Part shown: positions 44,758 through 53,821 of the stretch, piece after piece
Numbering within the stretch: the stretch's first letter is position 1
Layout: the number at the start of each line of letters is the position of its first letter
Assembly: GCF_001687665.2 (NCBI RefSeq)
Contig: NZ_CP016543.2
Span: forward strand, 1,860,001 to 1,924,000
Reading direction: 5' to 3'
Length of the DNA stretch: 64,000 nucleotides
DNA from: Planococcus donghaensis
GTDB lineage: Bacteria > Bacillota > Bacilli > Bacillales_A > Planococcaceae
The notes under the pieces: generated by a model
Told to the model about the DNA's origin: nothing
Databases searched by the model: none
What the model saw: the letters and a program-made list of their open reading frames with translations, nothing else
Position numbers and translations under genes: made by a program

Positions 44758-44826
44758 TATCCTCCCCTTACAGAAAAAAAACCGCTTAACCTATTCGAAG
44801 TAGACGATTACTTCAATAGAACTTTT

Positions 44827-45090
44827 GTGGAGCTGAAGCTAACTATCCTTTCTCCTAAAAAATGTGCACGTGCTTATATTAAGATCCTGTGTCAGGAGAT
44901 GGTAAGCTGTGGTTCCGATCCATTCCCAACAATAGATAACATCTATTTGGTGGTTCCGGCATATACACTTCATGAGCTAACGGCATGGTATGACAGCAGT
45001 GAACAAATCGATGATTTCCGCTATGGAGATAGCTACAGAAACATAACAAAAGAAACTTTACTAGTCTTGATAAAAAAGGCCATGAAATAG
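44827..45090 (+). CDS. Hypothetical protein, possibly a fragment
   Basis: 87 residues from a GTG without a ribosome site: VELKLTILSPKKCARAYIKI and then PTIDNIYLVVPAYTLHELTA and DDFRYGDSYRNITKETLLVL. Composition is protein-like but the family is unknown. Upstream in another frame PLNLFEVDDYFNR reads like its lost N terminus, so a frameshift near 44820 may have broken a longer gene. It sits next to the IS30 remnant, a typical place for eroded genes. Confidence 0.4.
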   Translation: MELKLTILSPKKCARAYIKILCQEMVSCGSDPFPTIDNIYLVVPAYTLHELTAWYDSSEQIDDFRYGDSYRNITKETLLVLIKKAMK

Positions 45091-45470
45091 TTAGAGACAT
45101 AGCTTTCAGACTTTATAAAATTTATGCTTGTTCGTTAAAATTGCATTTTGCGAATATATAAAAATCTATCAAAAAGAAGGCAAACATCGTATGACACATA
45201 ATCGATGTACAAGTGTTGATAAGATTAAATAGATAACGCATCGAGTACAAAATAAACTACTTTGGTTGCCAGTGCAATTTTGAATCTCTTTACACGGAGC
45301 AAAAATATTAATACACACCTACTTCTCATCACTTTTATTGGTGCTTTTTTAAGTATGCAAATCAAGATATCTCCTCCATTTTGGAAGAGGTTAACTAAGC
45401 AGTCAGTATCCAATACTCGTTTAGTAATTTAAAAAGTAAAAATGTAACATTTAAAGTAAATATATGTAGC
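45091..45470. other. Intergenic region, no gene recognised
   Basis: About 380 AT-rich bases upstream of the SLH protein gene. It should hold that gene's promoter; no clear element is visible. Confidence 0.5.
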
Positions 45471-45536
45471 GTGAAAATGAAAATCTGTTACAATCATCTT
45501 AAATCTTTCATTATATATTTCCTAGGAGGGCTTTAT

Positions 45537-47240
45537 CTGTCTAGTTCCGTTAACATTCAAAGATTTACATCTCTCATTTTCATGTCTCTTTTGGCTCTGC
45601 TCTTTATTTTCACTTCTATAAAAACCGAGGCAAGTCATGACGCAACTGCTACACCTGTATTATTCGATCAGTCCGTATCTGGTCCTTCAATCCCGATGAA
45701 TGGCGGAACTAAACGTTACTCGATTACAGTGCCGAAAGATAGCCTATTGGCAATCGAAGCCGAATATGTAAACTTTCAGTTTCTTGAAGTCCGTTTAATT
45801 GATGAAAACCACAATATAATTCCTGTGCCTGTTGCAAATGAATTTAATGTGAAAAATCCATATACTCAATGGTTTTATAAAAATGTGAAAAAGGGAAAAT
45901 ACATCATTGAATTTAAAAACAACTCTTCAGCATCACATAAATTCAAATGGAAAGTAACCCTTGATAAATACACATTTGAAACAGAACCCAATAATACATT
46001 AAAAACTGCGAATACAGTGTTAATGGGTCAGACCATCAATGCTTCGATAGAGGACAGAATGTTTACGGACTTTTATAAAATAGAAGCAGTCCGAGATGGA
46101 CAATTGAAATTGAATTTGACTTTCAATAAATACGATTACCTTATCTTACGTCTATTTGACAGTGAAGGCAGACTGGTAAAGGAATTTAACACTTATTCTT
46201 TCCAAACGCCAGATGCTGACTTATTCATATCTGAGAATGTTGGTGTGGAGAAAGGCATTTATTATGCCCAGGTGAACTACTTCTACGGCTTCTCACCCAA
46301 CAATGGTTTTTATCAATTCAAACCAGAACTGAAGCCTATCAGTTTTCATGAGAACGAACCTAATGATGCACGGCCAGAAGCAAACCCAATCAGTTTGAAT
46401 GAAACATGGACCGGTGAACTAAGTCGAATGGGTGATGAGGATGACTTTTACCGGTTGGATTTATCCGAAACCGGCAGTTTGAAAATCTTGATGAAAAATC
46501 AAAGTTCAAATGACTTGAACTATCAATTACTAGACACTGATGGCCATGTTCTTGAAAGTGAAACATATGACCCCCTTGTTATTAAAGCGGGCAGTAGCCA
46601 TACCTTATCAGCGGAACTTGAGCCGGGCCGCTATTATATACGGCTAGTTGGCCAAAATCTTTCGATCAGTCAAGGATACGAAATAACAGCTTTTCACGAT
46701 TCAAACCCCATCTTTAGTGACGTCGCCTTCGGATCAATGGGGTTTAGCGAGATTCACCGTATGAAAACAACTAAAATCGTTACAGGATATCCTGATGGAA
46801 CATTCCGGCCGAACCTGCTTATCAAGAGAAGCCATGCAGCATTGATGCTTGAACGGGCAGGGGTTGATTTAACGCCAGTCCGCTCAGCAACAACTTTCAG
46901 TGATGTGCCAATAAATCATCCAGAACATAGCAGCATACAAAAATTGTATAGGGCTGGAATCATTGACGGCACTGGAAATGGAACATTTAGCCCCGATAGT
47001 TATCTGACACGGGAGCAGATGGCCAAAATCCTAGTGAATGCTTTCGATTTAACACCTGCAAAAGAATACGTTCCATCAAAATTTACTGATGTGCCGAACA
47101 ACCATTGGGCATACAATTATATTCGTACACTTGGTTCGCGACAGATCACTCTTGGTTACAGTAAGGGCATCTACATGCCAAAGGAACAGCTGACGCGAGC
47201 TCAACTCGCTATGTTCTTGACCAGAGCGACCGGTGAATGA
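45537..47240 (+). CDS. Secreted SLH-domain surface protein with PPC-like domains
   Basis: About 567 residues. The signal peptide core is SLIFMSLLALLFIFTSI with cleavage near TEA. The middle carries prepeptidase-C-terminal-like beta domains with repeated NEPN and EPND motifs (FETEPNNTLKTANTV, HENEPNDARPEANPI). Three C-terminal S-layer homology units begin FSDVAF, FSDVPINH and FTDVPNNHWAYNYI and anchor the protein to cell-wall polymer. The start is uncertain: the only good ribosome site, AGGAGGG, precedes a CTG at 45537; ATG 45477 or GTG 45471 lack one and would add about 20 residues. No enzymatic domain is visible; adhesion or wall binding is likely. Confidence 0.85.
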   Translation: MSSSVNIQRFTSLIFMSLLALLFIFTSIKTEASHDATATPVLFDQSVSGPSIPMNGGTKRYSITVPKDSLLAIEAEYVNFQFLEVRLIDENHNIIPVPVANEFNVKNPYTQWFYKNVKKGKYIIEFKNNSSASHKFKWKVTLDKYTFETEPNNTLKTANTVLMGQTINASIEDRMFTDFYKIEAVRDGQLKLNLTFNKYDYLILRLFDSEGRLVKEFNTYSFQTPDADLFISENVGVEKGIYYAQVNYFYGFSPNNGFYQFKPELKPISFHENEPNDARPEANPISLNETWTGELSRMGDEDDFYRLDLSETGSLKILMKNQSSNDLNYQLLDTDGHVLESETYDPLVIKAGSSHTLSAELEPGRYYIRLVGQNLSISQGYEITAFHDSNPIFSDVAFGSMGFSEIHRMKTTKIVTGYPDGTFRPNLLIKRSHAALMLERAGVDLTPVRSATTFSDVPINHPEHSSIQKLYRAGIIDGTGNGTFSPDSYLTREQMAKILVNAFDLTPAKEYVPSKFTDVPNNHWAYNYIRTLGSRQITLGYSKGIYMPKEQLTRAQLAMFLTRATGE

Positions 47241-47301
47241 AATTTCTTCAACTTAATTGTTTAAAGTGACACTAACAAAAAAAGAGTTCATATCTCATCT
47301 C

Positions 47302-47326
47302 GCACCGCTTTCAGCGGTGCTTTTCT
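47302..47326 (+). terminator. Intrinsic terminator
   Basis: GCACCGCT and AGCGGTGC with a TTC-centred loop and TTTTCT tail, about 60 bases after the SLH gene. Confidence 0.88.
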
Positions 47327-47674
47327 ATATAATCTTAGAGATACTCGATAAAAATTTATTTTTGCTGATAAATTGGTTTAAGGCAAAATTACTAAATCAA
47401 GCGTTGAAAATGTCGCATAATGGTTTATACAAAAAGTCGCCTATATATGTCCAGACGAAGTAAAGGGTATTGTACAAGTAAAGCGTCCACAGCTTTCCTT
47501 AACTAAATTTAGAAAAGGTAATTCTTATTTAAAATAATCTAATTCACAGAGAAAAGAGAAAGAAGACCCGATTTAATCAGCCTCTTCTCTCTCTTTCTAT
47601 TTATATAACTTCCAATAATCCGGAATATGTGAACTAAATCATTTATTTCATTCAATTAATAACTCTCTTTTATC
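47327..47674. other. Intergenic region with a leftward terminator
   Basis: About 350 bases. A purine/pyrimidine hairpin at about 47551-47601 (GAGAAAGAAGA against TCTTCTCTCTC) probably terminates the leftward DMT gene. No gene recognised. Confidence 0.5.
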
Positions 47675-48556
47675 TCACTTTTTATTCATCATGAAAACGC
47701 CACTTAAAATGAGGAGCATCGCGCCCCAATCACTAACTAAAATCAGTTCATTTGCTAGAAAAGCCCCAATCAATAAAGAAACCACAGGTGGGATATACGT
47801 TGCAGTAGAAGCAATTATTGCTCCTAAATACTTTACGATTACATAATACAGAATGTAGGCTAATCCAGTTCCGAGCAATCCAAGCCCAACTAAAACACCA
47901 AGCAAGGCGACACCGTCCGACTGGATATTACCGATTCCTTGTAAATCGCCAAAGAAGCCAATGGCGATTATTGCAATCAGCATTTGATAACTTGTCAGTG
48001 CTGCGGGTGGAATGTTCATAGGTGTTATATATTTCCTTGCATAAACAAAAGAAACACCAATGCTGAGAGAACCCATCAGCATGTAGAAAACACCGTTGAT
48101 ATCAAGACCTGCAGCCCCACTCTCCCACGGTCTGGCAATAATAATCACGCCAATCAAGCCGATTCCAATGCCAGCTACTGCTTTTCCCGTAATTTTTTCT
48201 TCTTTTAACAGTACGAATGTTGCGATGGCCGAAAAAATTGGAATAGCCCCGCTTAAAGCTCCTGCAATGCCCGACTCCAACAAAGCGGTGCCTTGTGCAA
48301 AACAGTAATAGTAAATGGTGGTTGCGAGAAAGGACATAATGAAAAAGTGGTGGATATTTTTTAGATGTGCAACGTTAAATTGACTTTTGTATAGCGCATA
48401 GAGAAACACCGGAACAAAACCGGCTACTACTCTTAAAAATACAATTTGTAACGGCGTAATCCACTCAGCTGCCCATTTCATAAACAGAAAATTGGTTCCC
48501 CATATCACACCAAGGGAAAGATAGGCCAAATAATAGACATTCACATTCCGGAGCAC
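47675..48556 (-). CDS. EamA/DMT superfamily transporter
   Basis: 293 residues with about ten membrane helices in two EamA repeats: YLSLGVIWGTNFLFMKWA... and GVFYMLMGSLSIGVSFVYARKY... The repeat ends GLGLLGTGLAYILYYVIVKYLG and PPVVSLLIGAFLANELI are typical of RhaT/YdcZ-like drug/metabolite exporters. GTG start at 48556 with GGGGG eight bases upstream. It follows the FMN reductase gene by 43 bases in the same direction and may share its transcript. Substrate unknown. Confidence 0.9.
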   Translation of the reverse strand: MLRNVNVYYLAYLSLGVIWGTNFLFMKWAAEWITPLQIVFLRVVAGFVPVFLYALYKSQFNVAHLKNIHHFFIMSFLATTIYYYCFAQGTALLESGIAGALSGAIPIFSAIATFVLLKEEKITGKAVAGIGIGLIGVIIIARPWESGAAGLDINGVFYMLMGSLSIGVSFVYARKYITPMNIPPAALTSYQMLIAIIAIGFFGDLQGIGNIQSDGVALLGVLVGLGLLGTGLAYILYYVIVKYLGAIIASTATYIPPVVSLLIGAFLANELILVSDWGAMLLILSGVFMMNKK

Positions 48557-48599
48557 TTTCTATTCCCCCTTTGTCTCTCCTATTTATACAAGAGACGCA

Positions 48600-49145
48600 T
48601 TAGAGCGAGATTAATTTCTTTCTAAGTTGTACTGCAGCGTTTATCGCTTGTTGATCATTGTAGATATCTCCTGGTTTGTTAGCTTCTCCAATAATGTACC
48701 CTTCAAAAGACAGCCCAAAAAAGTCGAAAATATAGGTGAACTGTTGGATCAAGGGCAAGCCTTTGATAGTAGGAGAATCGCCACCTACCGCAATGACATA
48801 GGCCTTCTTATGGGACATCCTTTCCTTGAAGTCCTTAAAACGGGCATCTTTCATTGTTTGAGACCATCTGTCTACAAAATTTTTCATTTGCCCTGACATG
48901 CTGTACCAGTAGATGGGTGTTGCAAAGATGAATGTCTCGTGCTGCATCATGCGGGACAGAATTGCGTCATAGTCATCTTCTACAATGGGAAATCCTTCTT
49001 CCTCATGGCGCCTGTCTTCGATTGAATTGATAGTGAAATCATTCAAGTAGATGGAATCCACTTCTATGTTTTCAATTGCTAGTTTGGTCAACGTTTCGGT
49101 GTTCCCATTTGGCCGGGTGCTTCCATAAATAACAGCAATGCTCAA
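48600..49145 (-). CDS. NAD(P)H-dependent FMN reductase/flavodoxin-like oxidoreductase
   Basis: 181 residues. SIAVIYGSTRPNGNTETLTK is the FMN phosphate-binding loop, and FIFATPIYWYSMSGQMKNFVDRW is the flavin-contacting segment of NADPH-dependent FMN reductases (iron-sulfur flavoprotein type without extra cysteines). It reduces quinones, azo compounds or similar. TTG start with AAAGGAG upstream. Divergent from a LysR gene 115 bases away, which normally means that the regulator controls it; that regulator is interrupted. Confidence 0.88.
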   Translation of the reverse strand: MSIAVIYGSTRPNGNTETLTKLAIENIEVDSIYLNDFTINSIEDRRHEEEGFPIVEDDYDAILSRMMQHETFIFATPIYWYSMSGQMKNFVDRWSQTMKDARFKDFKERMSHKKAYVIAVGGDSPTIKGLPLIQQFTYIFDFFGLSFEGYIIGEANKPGDIYNDQQAINAAVQLRKKLISL

Positions 49146-49209
49146 GGTAATCTCTCCTTTTTGATAGGTTCTTCTTTTTAGCGTAAACTAGAAGCAGGCA
49201 TCAGTAAAA

Positions 49210-49243
49210 CGGATTATTACGTTTAGACCAATCGTTATTTCCG
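49210..49243. promoter_or_regulatory. Imperfect palindrome between LysR and FMN reductase genes
   Basis: CGGATTATTACG and CGTTATTTCCG are near-inverted repeats about 11 bases apart in the 115-base divergent region. A LysR-type dimer site is the natural explanation. Confidence 0.4.
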
Positions 49244-49260
49244 ATTAAGGAGAGATACAT

Positions 49261-50154
49261 GTGAATACAAAACAACTTATCACCTTCAAGATTGCTTCGG
49301 AAACACTGAATTTCACAAAAGCGGCCACTGTCCTTAATTTTGCTCAATCCAGCATCACCGCGCAAATCAAAGCATTGGAAGAGGAACTGGGAAAACCGTT
49401 ATTTGAACGGTTAGGCAAGCGCCTGATCCTGACGGAAGCTGGGAAAGAGTTTAAAGGTTATGCAGAAAAAATGATCAAGTTGGATGAAGAAGCGAAACTG
49501 GCGATCAGTGGAAAAGAGATATCTTTTGAAACCCTTATTATCGGGGCACAGGAAAGTCAATGCACATATCGGCTGCCGACTATTTTGAAAGAATTTAAGA
49601 CCCAGTATCCGAATGTGAAATTAATCTTCAAGCCCGCACATTCGGATGAAGCTGCGAGATTGCAATTGATGAACGGACAGTTAGATGTAGCCTTCATCAT
49701 GGATGTCTCAAAACCTGAAGAAGCGTTGACGATCAAACCCTTAATCCAAGAAGAAATTGTTTTAGTCGTTGCCTCTGATCATGTGCTAGCTGCACAACCT
49801 GAAGTAACGCTGAAAGATATTGAGAACGAAACGCTGTTATTAACCGAAACCGGCTGTTCGTATCGGAAGCTATTGGAACATGCTTGTCACGAGGAAAATG
49901 TTTATCCTATGGATCAGTTTGAATTCAGTAGTATTGAGGCGATCAAACAGTGCGTTATTGCCGGTTTGTGAATTGCTGCATTGCCGACGATGGTAGTAGA
50001 TCAAGATATCAAATCGGGAAAATTGAAAACCTTGAAGTGGGCAAACAACATTCCGCCTATTTTTACCCATATCGCTTGGCACAAAGACAAATGGATGTCC
50101 CCTTCTTTGAAAGATTTTATCGAATTAACTCAGAAAAGCTTCCTAATAAAGTGA
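49261..50154 (+). pseudogene. LysR family regulator with in-frame TGA
   Basis: The frame starts with GTG (AAGGAGAG upstream) and gives NTKQLITFKIASETLNFTKA and the full helix-turn-helix, then the effector domain to IKQCVIAGL, where TGA lies at 49969-49971. The same frame goes on IAALPTMVVDQDIKSGKLKT and ends FIELTQKSFLIK at 50154. Typical LysR proteins read AGLGIAxLP here, so the stop replaces Gly (GGA to TGA). The full protein would be 297 residues; the truncated 236-residue form lacks the last part of the effector domain. Confidence 0.88.
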
Positions 50155-50230
50155 CTAAGCCACTAGTACGTTAAAACCAATACATTTTCGATAGAAATAA
50201 GCGTTTCTACACGGTCACTTCTCTGCATGA

Positions 50231-50262
50231 AAAAAAGAAGCTCTCACTTGAGCTTCTTCTTT
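50231..50262. terminator. Intrinsic terminator
   Basis: AAAGAAGCTC and GAGCTTCTTCTTT around a short loop, about 75 bases after the LysR frame and 70 bases after the convergent SDR stop. Confidence 0.8.
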
Positions 50263-50331
50263 CAAAAACTTGCTGAAATATAAAGTTATATATTATGGAT
50301 CCTCATTCTAGTTACGCATTTTTTTGAGTCC

Positions 50332-51282
50332 TTATAAATTCCAACTAACTCCCGTTGCCTTTTCCGAGACTTCCCATAGTCTTTTTGATACTTTCTTATC
50401 TAAGGCATGAGCTTTAATACCACAGTTGCCAACAGGCCCCACCCAGTTGGCTCTTCCTGTAGGACCATAAAATCCACTCTCATCTAGATTGCTCTCTGTT
50501 GCACACATGAGTTCAGGGTATGCACCTTTTTCTGCTGATTGAACCATAGGTGACAATTTCATTAAACCGAATACAATTCTCATGCCTAAGCTCCCGCTTG
50601 TTGTTATTAATGACGTAGAAGACGAACCGGGATGACAGGCATAAGCCTTAACATTGGTATTACCTGCTTTTTTCAGGCGGTCTTGCAATTCATAGATACT
50701 CATAATTTGCGCCAGTTTACTTTGACTATACACATTATTTCCTTGATAACCCTTATCCCAATTCATGTCATCAAATTTGATGGTTTTAATCCCCATATCA
50801 TACCCCATACTCCCTACAGTCACTATTCGACCATTAGATTTATCAATCAGGTCAAATAGTAAAGCCTGTAAGGTCCAATGACCATAATAGTTCACACCAA
50901 GTTGACTTTCAAAGCCATCGACCGTAAATTTCTGTTCTGGTACTTGAGCAATCGCCCCGTTACACAGAAGTGCATCAATACGGTCTACCTTTTTAAGAAC
51001 TTCTGCTGCTGCCGCCTTAACCGAAGCTTGATTTCCCAAATCCATGGTCACATATGAGACATCAACATCAACACCGAGTTCTTCTTTTATTTTCCCCATA
51101 CATTCTTCTGATTTCTTAGGATTCCGATTTAATGTCACTACTTTAGCCCCTTTTGAAGCGAGGATTTTAGTTGCTTCAAATCCTGTACCACTTGTTGCAC
51201 CTGTAATAACGTATGTTTTTCCTTTTAATGAACCGATGCGAGCCGGTGTCCATCCGTTTTTTCCAAATTGTAAATCTGCCAT
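50332..51282 (-). CDS. Short-chain dehydrogenase (protochlorophyllide reductase/retinol dehydrogenase-like)
   Basis: 316 residues. YVITGATSGTGFEATKILAS is the NADP motif, NGA is in LLCNGAIAQ, VTVGSMGYD gives the catalytic Ser, and YSQSKLAQ gives YxxxK. The length and NYYGHWTLQALLFDLI resemble WW-oxidoreductase/retinol-dehydrogenase types. ATG 51282 has AAGGAG upstream; the 22 codons before it are excluded. It is divergent from an AraC gene, the common arrangement of a regulator and its target reductase. Confidence 0.87.
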   Translation of the reverse strand: MADLQFGKNGWTPARIGSLKGKTYVITGATSGTGFEATKILASKGAKVVTLNRNPKKSEECMGKIKEELGVDVDVSYVTMDLGNQASVKAAAAEVLKKVDRIDALLCNGAIAQVPEQKFTVDGFESQLGVNYYGHWTLQALLFDLIDKSNGRIVTVGSMGYDMGIKTIKFDDMNWDKGYQGNNVYSQSKLAQIMSIYELQDRLKKAGNTNVKAYACHPGSSSTSLITTSGSLGMRIVFGLMKLSPMVQSAEKGAYPELMCATESNLDESGFYGPTGRANWVGPVGNCGIKAHALDKKVSKRLWEVSEKATGVSWNL

Positions 51283-51515
51283 TTTTTTAATCTCCTTATA
51301 ATCTACTCTTAGTATTTGGTTTACTTTTTCTTTATTTCGGATATACACTTTCTTTCATTTCCATACCTTTTGAACTTCCTAGCAAGTTGTTTAGCCTCGC
51401 TCTACAAATATATTAACTCTCAGTTCCATTAATAACGAGGTGTAATCATCTCTTAAAATTGCCTATTTGTATCAGGTGCGTTGAATTATGTATATAATCA
51501 TGGTAAATTAACTGT

Positions 51516-52454
51516 ATGAGCAAACAAAAAATAAAACAAATAATCGAAAACACAATAACTGAAGATGGAATGATGAAAACTGGCATCAAAGGTGTACACC
51601 TTTTCCGAGTCAGTGACACAAGGCTTTGTGCTCCCGCAATATACAAGCCTACGGTTGTAGCCGTTCTAAACGGAACGAAAGAAGCTGTTTTAGACGGAAA
51701 GTCTTTTAAGTATGACAGTAGTAAATACATGTGTTGTACAATGACAATGCCTGTAGAGGCTGGAACACCTGAAGCTTCACCTGAAAATCCGTTACTTGGT
51801 GTTTATATCTCCCTTGATACTAAAGTAATGACCGAATTAGCTATTGAAATGCAAAACGCATCGGGTGCCCTAAGTAAGTCTAAAAGCAATCAGCCCCCAC
51901 CTGGGTTAGCATATTCAAATTGGGATGAAACTTTTACAGAAGCATTACTTCGCCTGATGCAGTTAGGAGAAAATCCATTAGATACTTTAATTCTCGGGGA
52001 AAGTAGACTCCGTGAATTATACTATGCCGTTTTGAAAGGAGAAGCCGGTAATTCCGCTATGCGAGCTTTTGGCATAGGCAATGAAATATCAAGATCAATT
52101 GTATATTTGTCTTCAAATCTAGATAAAGCAATTACAATCGAAGATATGGCTGAACAAGTTGGAATGAGTAGAGCAGTCTTCCATCGGAAGTTTAAACAGG
52201 CAACAAGTATGTCACCCATTCAATTTGCAAAGTCAATGCGCCTCAACAGTGCTGCCATGAGGATGGCAACTGGCATGACAGTAAATGAAGCTGCATTTGA
52301 AGTTGGGTATATTAGTTCCTCTCAATTTAGTAGAGAGTTCAAGCGAATGTATGGACTATCACCTAAACAATGGAGTTCATCAAATCAATTATCATCAGAA
52401 CTGATGCGACGTAATGAAAATTACTTTGATGAATTTCAGCAGTCAGTCACATAA
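51516..52454 (+). CDS. AraC family transcriptional regulator
   Basis: 312 residues. N-terminal AraC_N-type sensor (about 20-180; TRLCAPAIYKPTVVAVLNGTK, VYISLD) and two C-terminal helix-turn-helix units (TIEDMAEQVGMSRAVFHRKF and MTVNEAAFEVGYISSSQFSREFKRMYG). The 233-base divergent region to the SDR gene should contain both promoters and its operator. This sensor family often activates a neighbouring aldo-keto reductase or dehydrogenase in response to aldehydes or quinones. Ribosome site weak. Confidence 0.9.
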   Translation: MSKQKIKQIIENTITEDGMMKTGIKGVHLFRVSDTRLCAPAIYKPTVVAVLNGTKEAVLDGKSFKYDSSKYMCCTMTMPVEAGTPEASPENPLLGVYISLDTKVMTELAIEMQNASGALSKSKSNQPPPGLAYSNWDETFTEALLRLMQLGENPLDTLILGESRLRELYYAVLKGEAGNSAMRAFGIGNEISRSIVYLSSNLDKAITIEDMAEQVGMSRAVFHRKFKQATSMSPIQFAKSMRLNSAAMRMATGMTVNEAAFEVGYISSSQFSREFKRMYGLSPKQWSSSNQLSSELMRRNENYFDEFQQSVT

Positions 52455-52473
52455 TTAACTAACATTAAAAGAC

Positions 52474-52518
52474 AAAAAAGGTAGGAATTTATGAATGTTC
52501 ATAAATTCCTACCTTTTT
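52474..52518. terminator. Long perfect terminator hairpin
   Basis: AAAAAGGTAGGAATTTATGAA pairs fully with the matching right arm around a TG loop, giving a stem of about 21 bp, 20 bases after the AraC gene. Confidence 0.92.
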
Positions 52519-52719
52519 AATGTTTCTCTTAATAAAGTTGAAAAACAATAGCAGTTAACCGTTTTTTCTTATAATACCTAGCCATTAATGTGGTTTAAAA
52601 AACGCAATATTATCTTCATAACCAACTTTACATGAATAGTCATCGTAACCCTATTGTAGGAAAAAGTCACCACCTTTCCCCTATATGATTCGATTGGTTT
52701 GGCAATTACTTGATATCGG
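52519..52719. other. Intergenic stretch, nothing recognised
   Basis: About 200 AT-rich bases between the AraC terminator and a decayed leftward frame. No feature seen. Confidence 0.5.
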
Positions 52720-53183
52720 TCACAAATAATTTCCAAATTCCTCTTTTTCAAATTTGCGATTTAACAGGTTGGAAAAGAAAAAATAATCTTTCACGGCTTT
52801 GGCCTCTTGCCTACAGGACACATTCTCCAATTTCCGGAAAATAGGTTGAATTTGCACATGAGACAATGAAAGATTTTGTGATTCATCGGTGTTTCCAGTA
52901 GTTCGACGAGCACTATGTAATTGATGTATGGTCGGCCAGTACTGCCTTATCTATAGTCATCTTCAAAAAATCGCTCTTCTTGATAAGGGTTAAACTTGGT
53001 CAGGAAAGTTGCCCGCCAGGCTCCTCCACAACGGTAATGGTTTTTTATAACCGCCTGTTTTGAATCGCTAAATTGGATACCGAGGCGACATATAGATTCC
53101 TCTCCACGACCTGTTATAGGTATTCGTTGAATACGAGTTTCCTCATGGAATCTTCTCCCGATTAAGTTAGCTAAATGTCGCAT
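52720..53183 (-). pseudogene. Unrecognised gene, frameshifted
   Basis: Two leftward frames follow one another. The first gives RHLANLIGRRFHEETRIQRI ... KFNPYQEERFFEDDYR and stops at 52947. The second starts at once in another frame, QYWPTIHQLHSARRTTGNTD ... LLNRKFEKEEFGNYL, and stops at 52720. Both have protein-like composition and together would make about 150 residues. No ribosome site is evident before the first Met. I do not recognise the family; a decayed gene is the best reading. Confidence 0.4.
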
Positions 53184-53201
53184 GCCGCGGCCAGAAAAAA
53201 G

Positions 53202-53254
53202 AAAAACCCCAAATGGATCACTTTTTCAAAGTGTCTACCATTTGGGGGACTTTT
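53202..53254 (-). terminator. Intrinsic terminator of doxX-marR operon
   Basis: CCCCAAATGG and CCATTTGGGG with an inner TCACTTT/AAAGTG stem, followed leftward by a T5 run, 41 bases after the MarR gene stop. Confidence 0.9.
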
Positions 53255-53294
53255 AGTGATTTCTATCTTCCCTTTAAGTTCGCCTGTTCTTGCA

Positions 53295-53771
53295 TCATTC
53301 AACCTGTTCACTACTTGTTGTTCTAGAAAGTTCTTTTGCAGCTAAACCCACTATTTTCAACAATTCTTTCAATTGCTCTTTCTGGCTATTATCTAAAGAA
53401 GCTAAATTTTCCATAATCATATCGACATGTTTTGGAAAAATTTCGTCGAACAACACTTGCCCCTTATCGGTTAATAAAACTCGGCAATAACGTTTATTTT
53501 CCTCATCAAGCTCACGCTTTACCAACTCTTTTTTCTCCAGCTTGTTGACGACATATGTGATACTTCCACTTGGTACCATTAACTTGTCACTGATTTCTTG
53601 AATATAATGTGGCCCTTTGTTATAAAGCAATTCTAACACCATAAAATTTTCAATCGTCAATCCATGACTAGCAATATCCTTTTTTGCATTATCCGTAAGG
53701 GCTTTAGTTGTTTTCATCCAAGTCCGGAATAATTTTAAATCGATTTCTGCTTGACTAAAATTTCCTTCCAC
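53295..53771 (-). CDS. MarR family regulator, MhqR-like
   Basis: 158 residues with a winged helix: LELLYNKGPHYIQEISDKLM, then PSGSITYVVNKLEKKELVKR (recognition helix) and VLLTDKGQVLFDEIFPKH. It resembles MhqR of Bacillus, the repressor of quinone-detoxifying genes (recalled similarity, e.g. SGSITYVVDKLEKKEL and EIFPKH). It is the second gene of a leftward pair with a DoxX membrane protein, and two near-identical palindromes precede doxX, so it probably represses its own operon. The inducer may be a quinone. Confidence 0.87.
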   Translation of the reverse strand: MEGNFSQAEIDLKLFRTWMKTTKALTDNAKKDIASHGLTIENFMVLELLYNKGPHYIQEISDKLMVPSGSITYVVNKLEKKELVKRELDEENKRYCRVLLTDKGQVLFDEIFPKHVDMIMENLASLDNSQKEQLKELLKIVGLAAKELSRTTSSEQVE

Positions 53772-53821
53772 TCACAATCGCCTCCGATTTCTCTCTCTTC
53801 AGCATAAGGGTTTAGTGAAAT

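Noticed and set aside
33343..49971. Recoding of TGA as glycine, because two in-frame TGA codons sit at expected Gly positions
   Set aside because: TGA ends many intact genes in the window (for example the M4 protease and the GGDEF protein), and a third interruption is TAA. Point mutation is simpler.
53301..53771. Identification of the MarR protein as OhrR for organic peroxide, given osmC in the window
   Set aside because: osmC is 20 kb away with a Crp/Fnr-type site, and the MarR sequence and doxX neighbour fit MhqR better.
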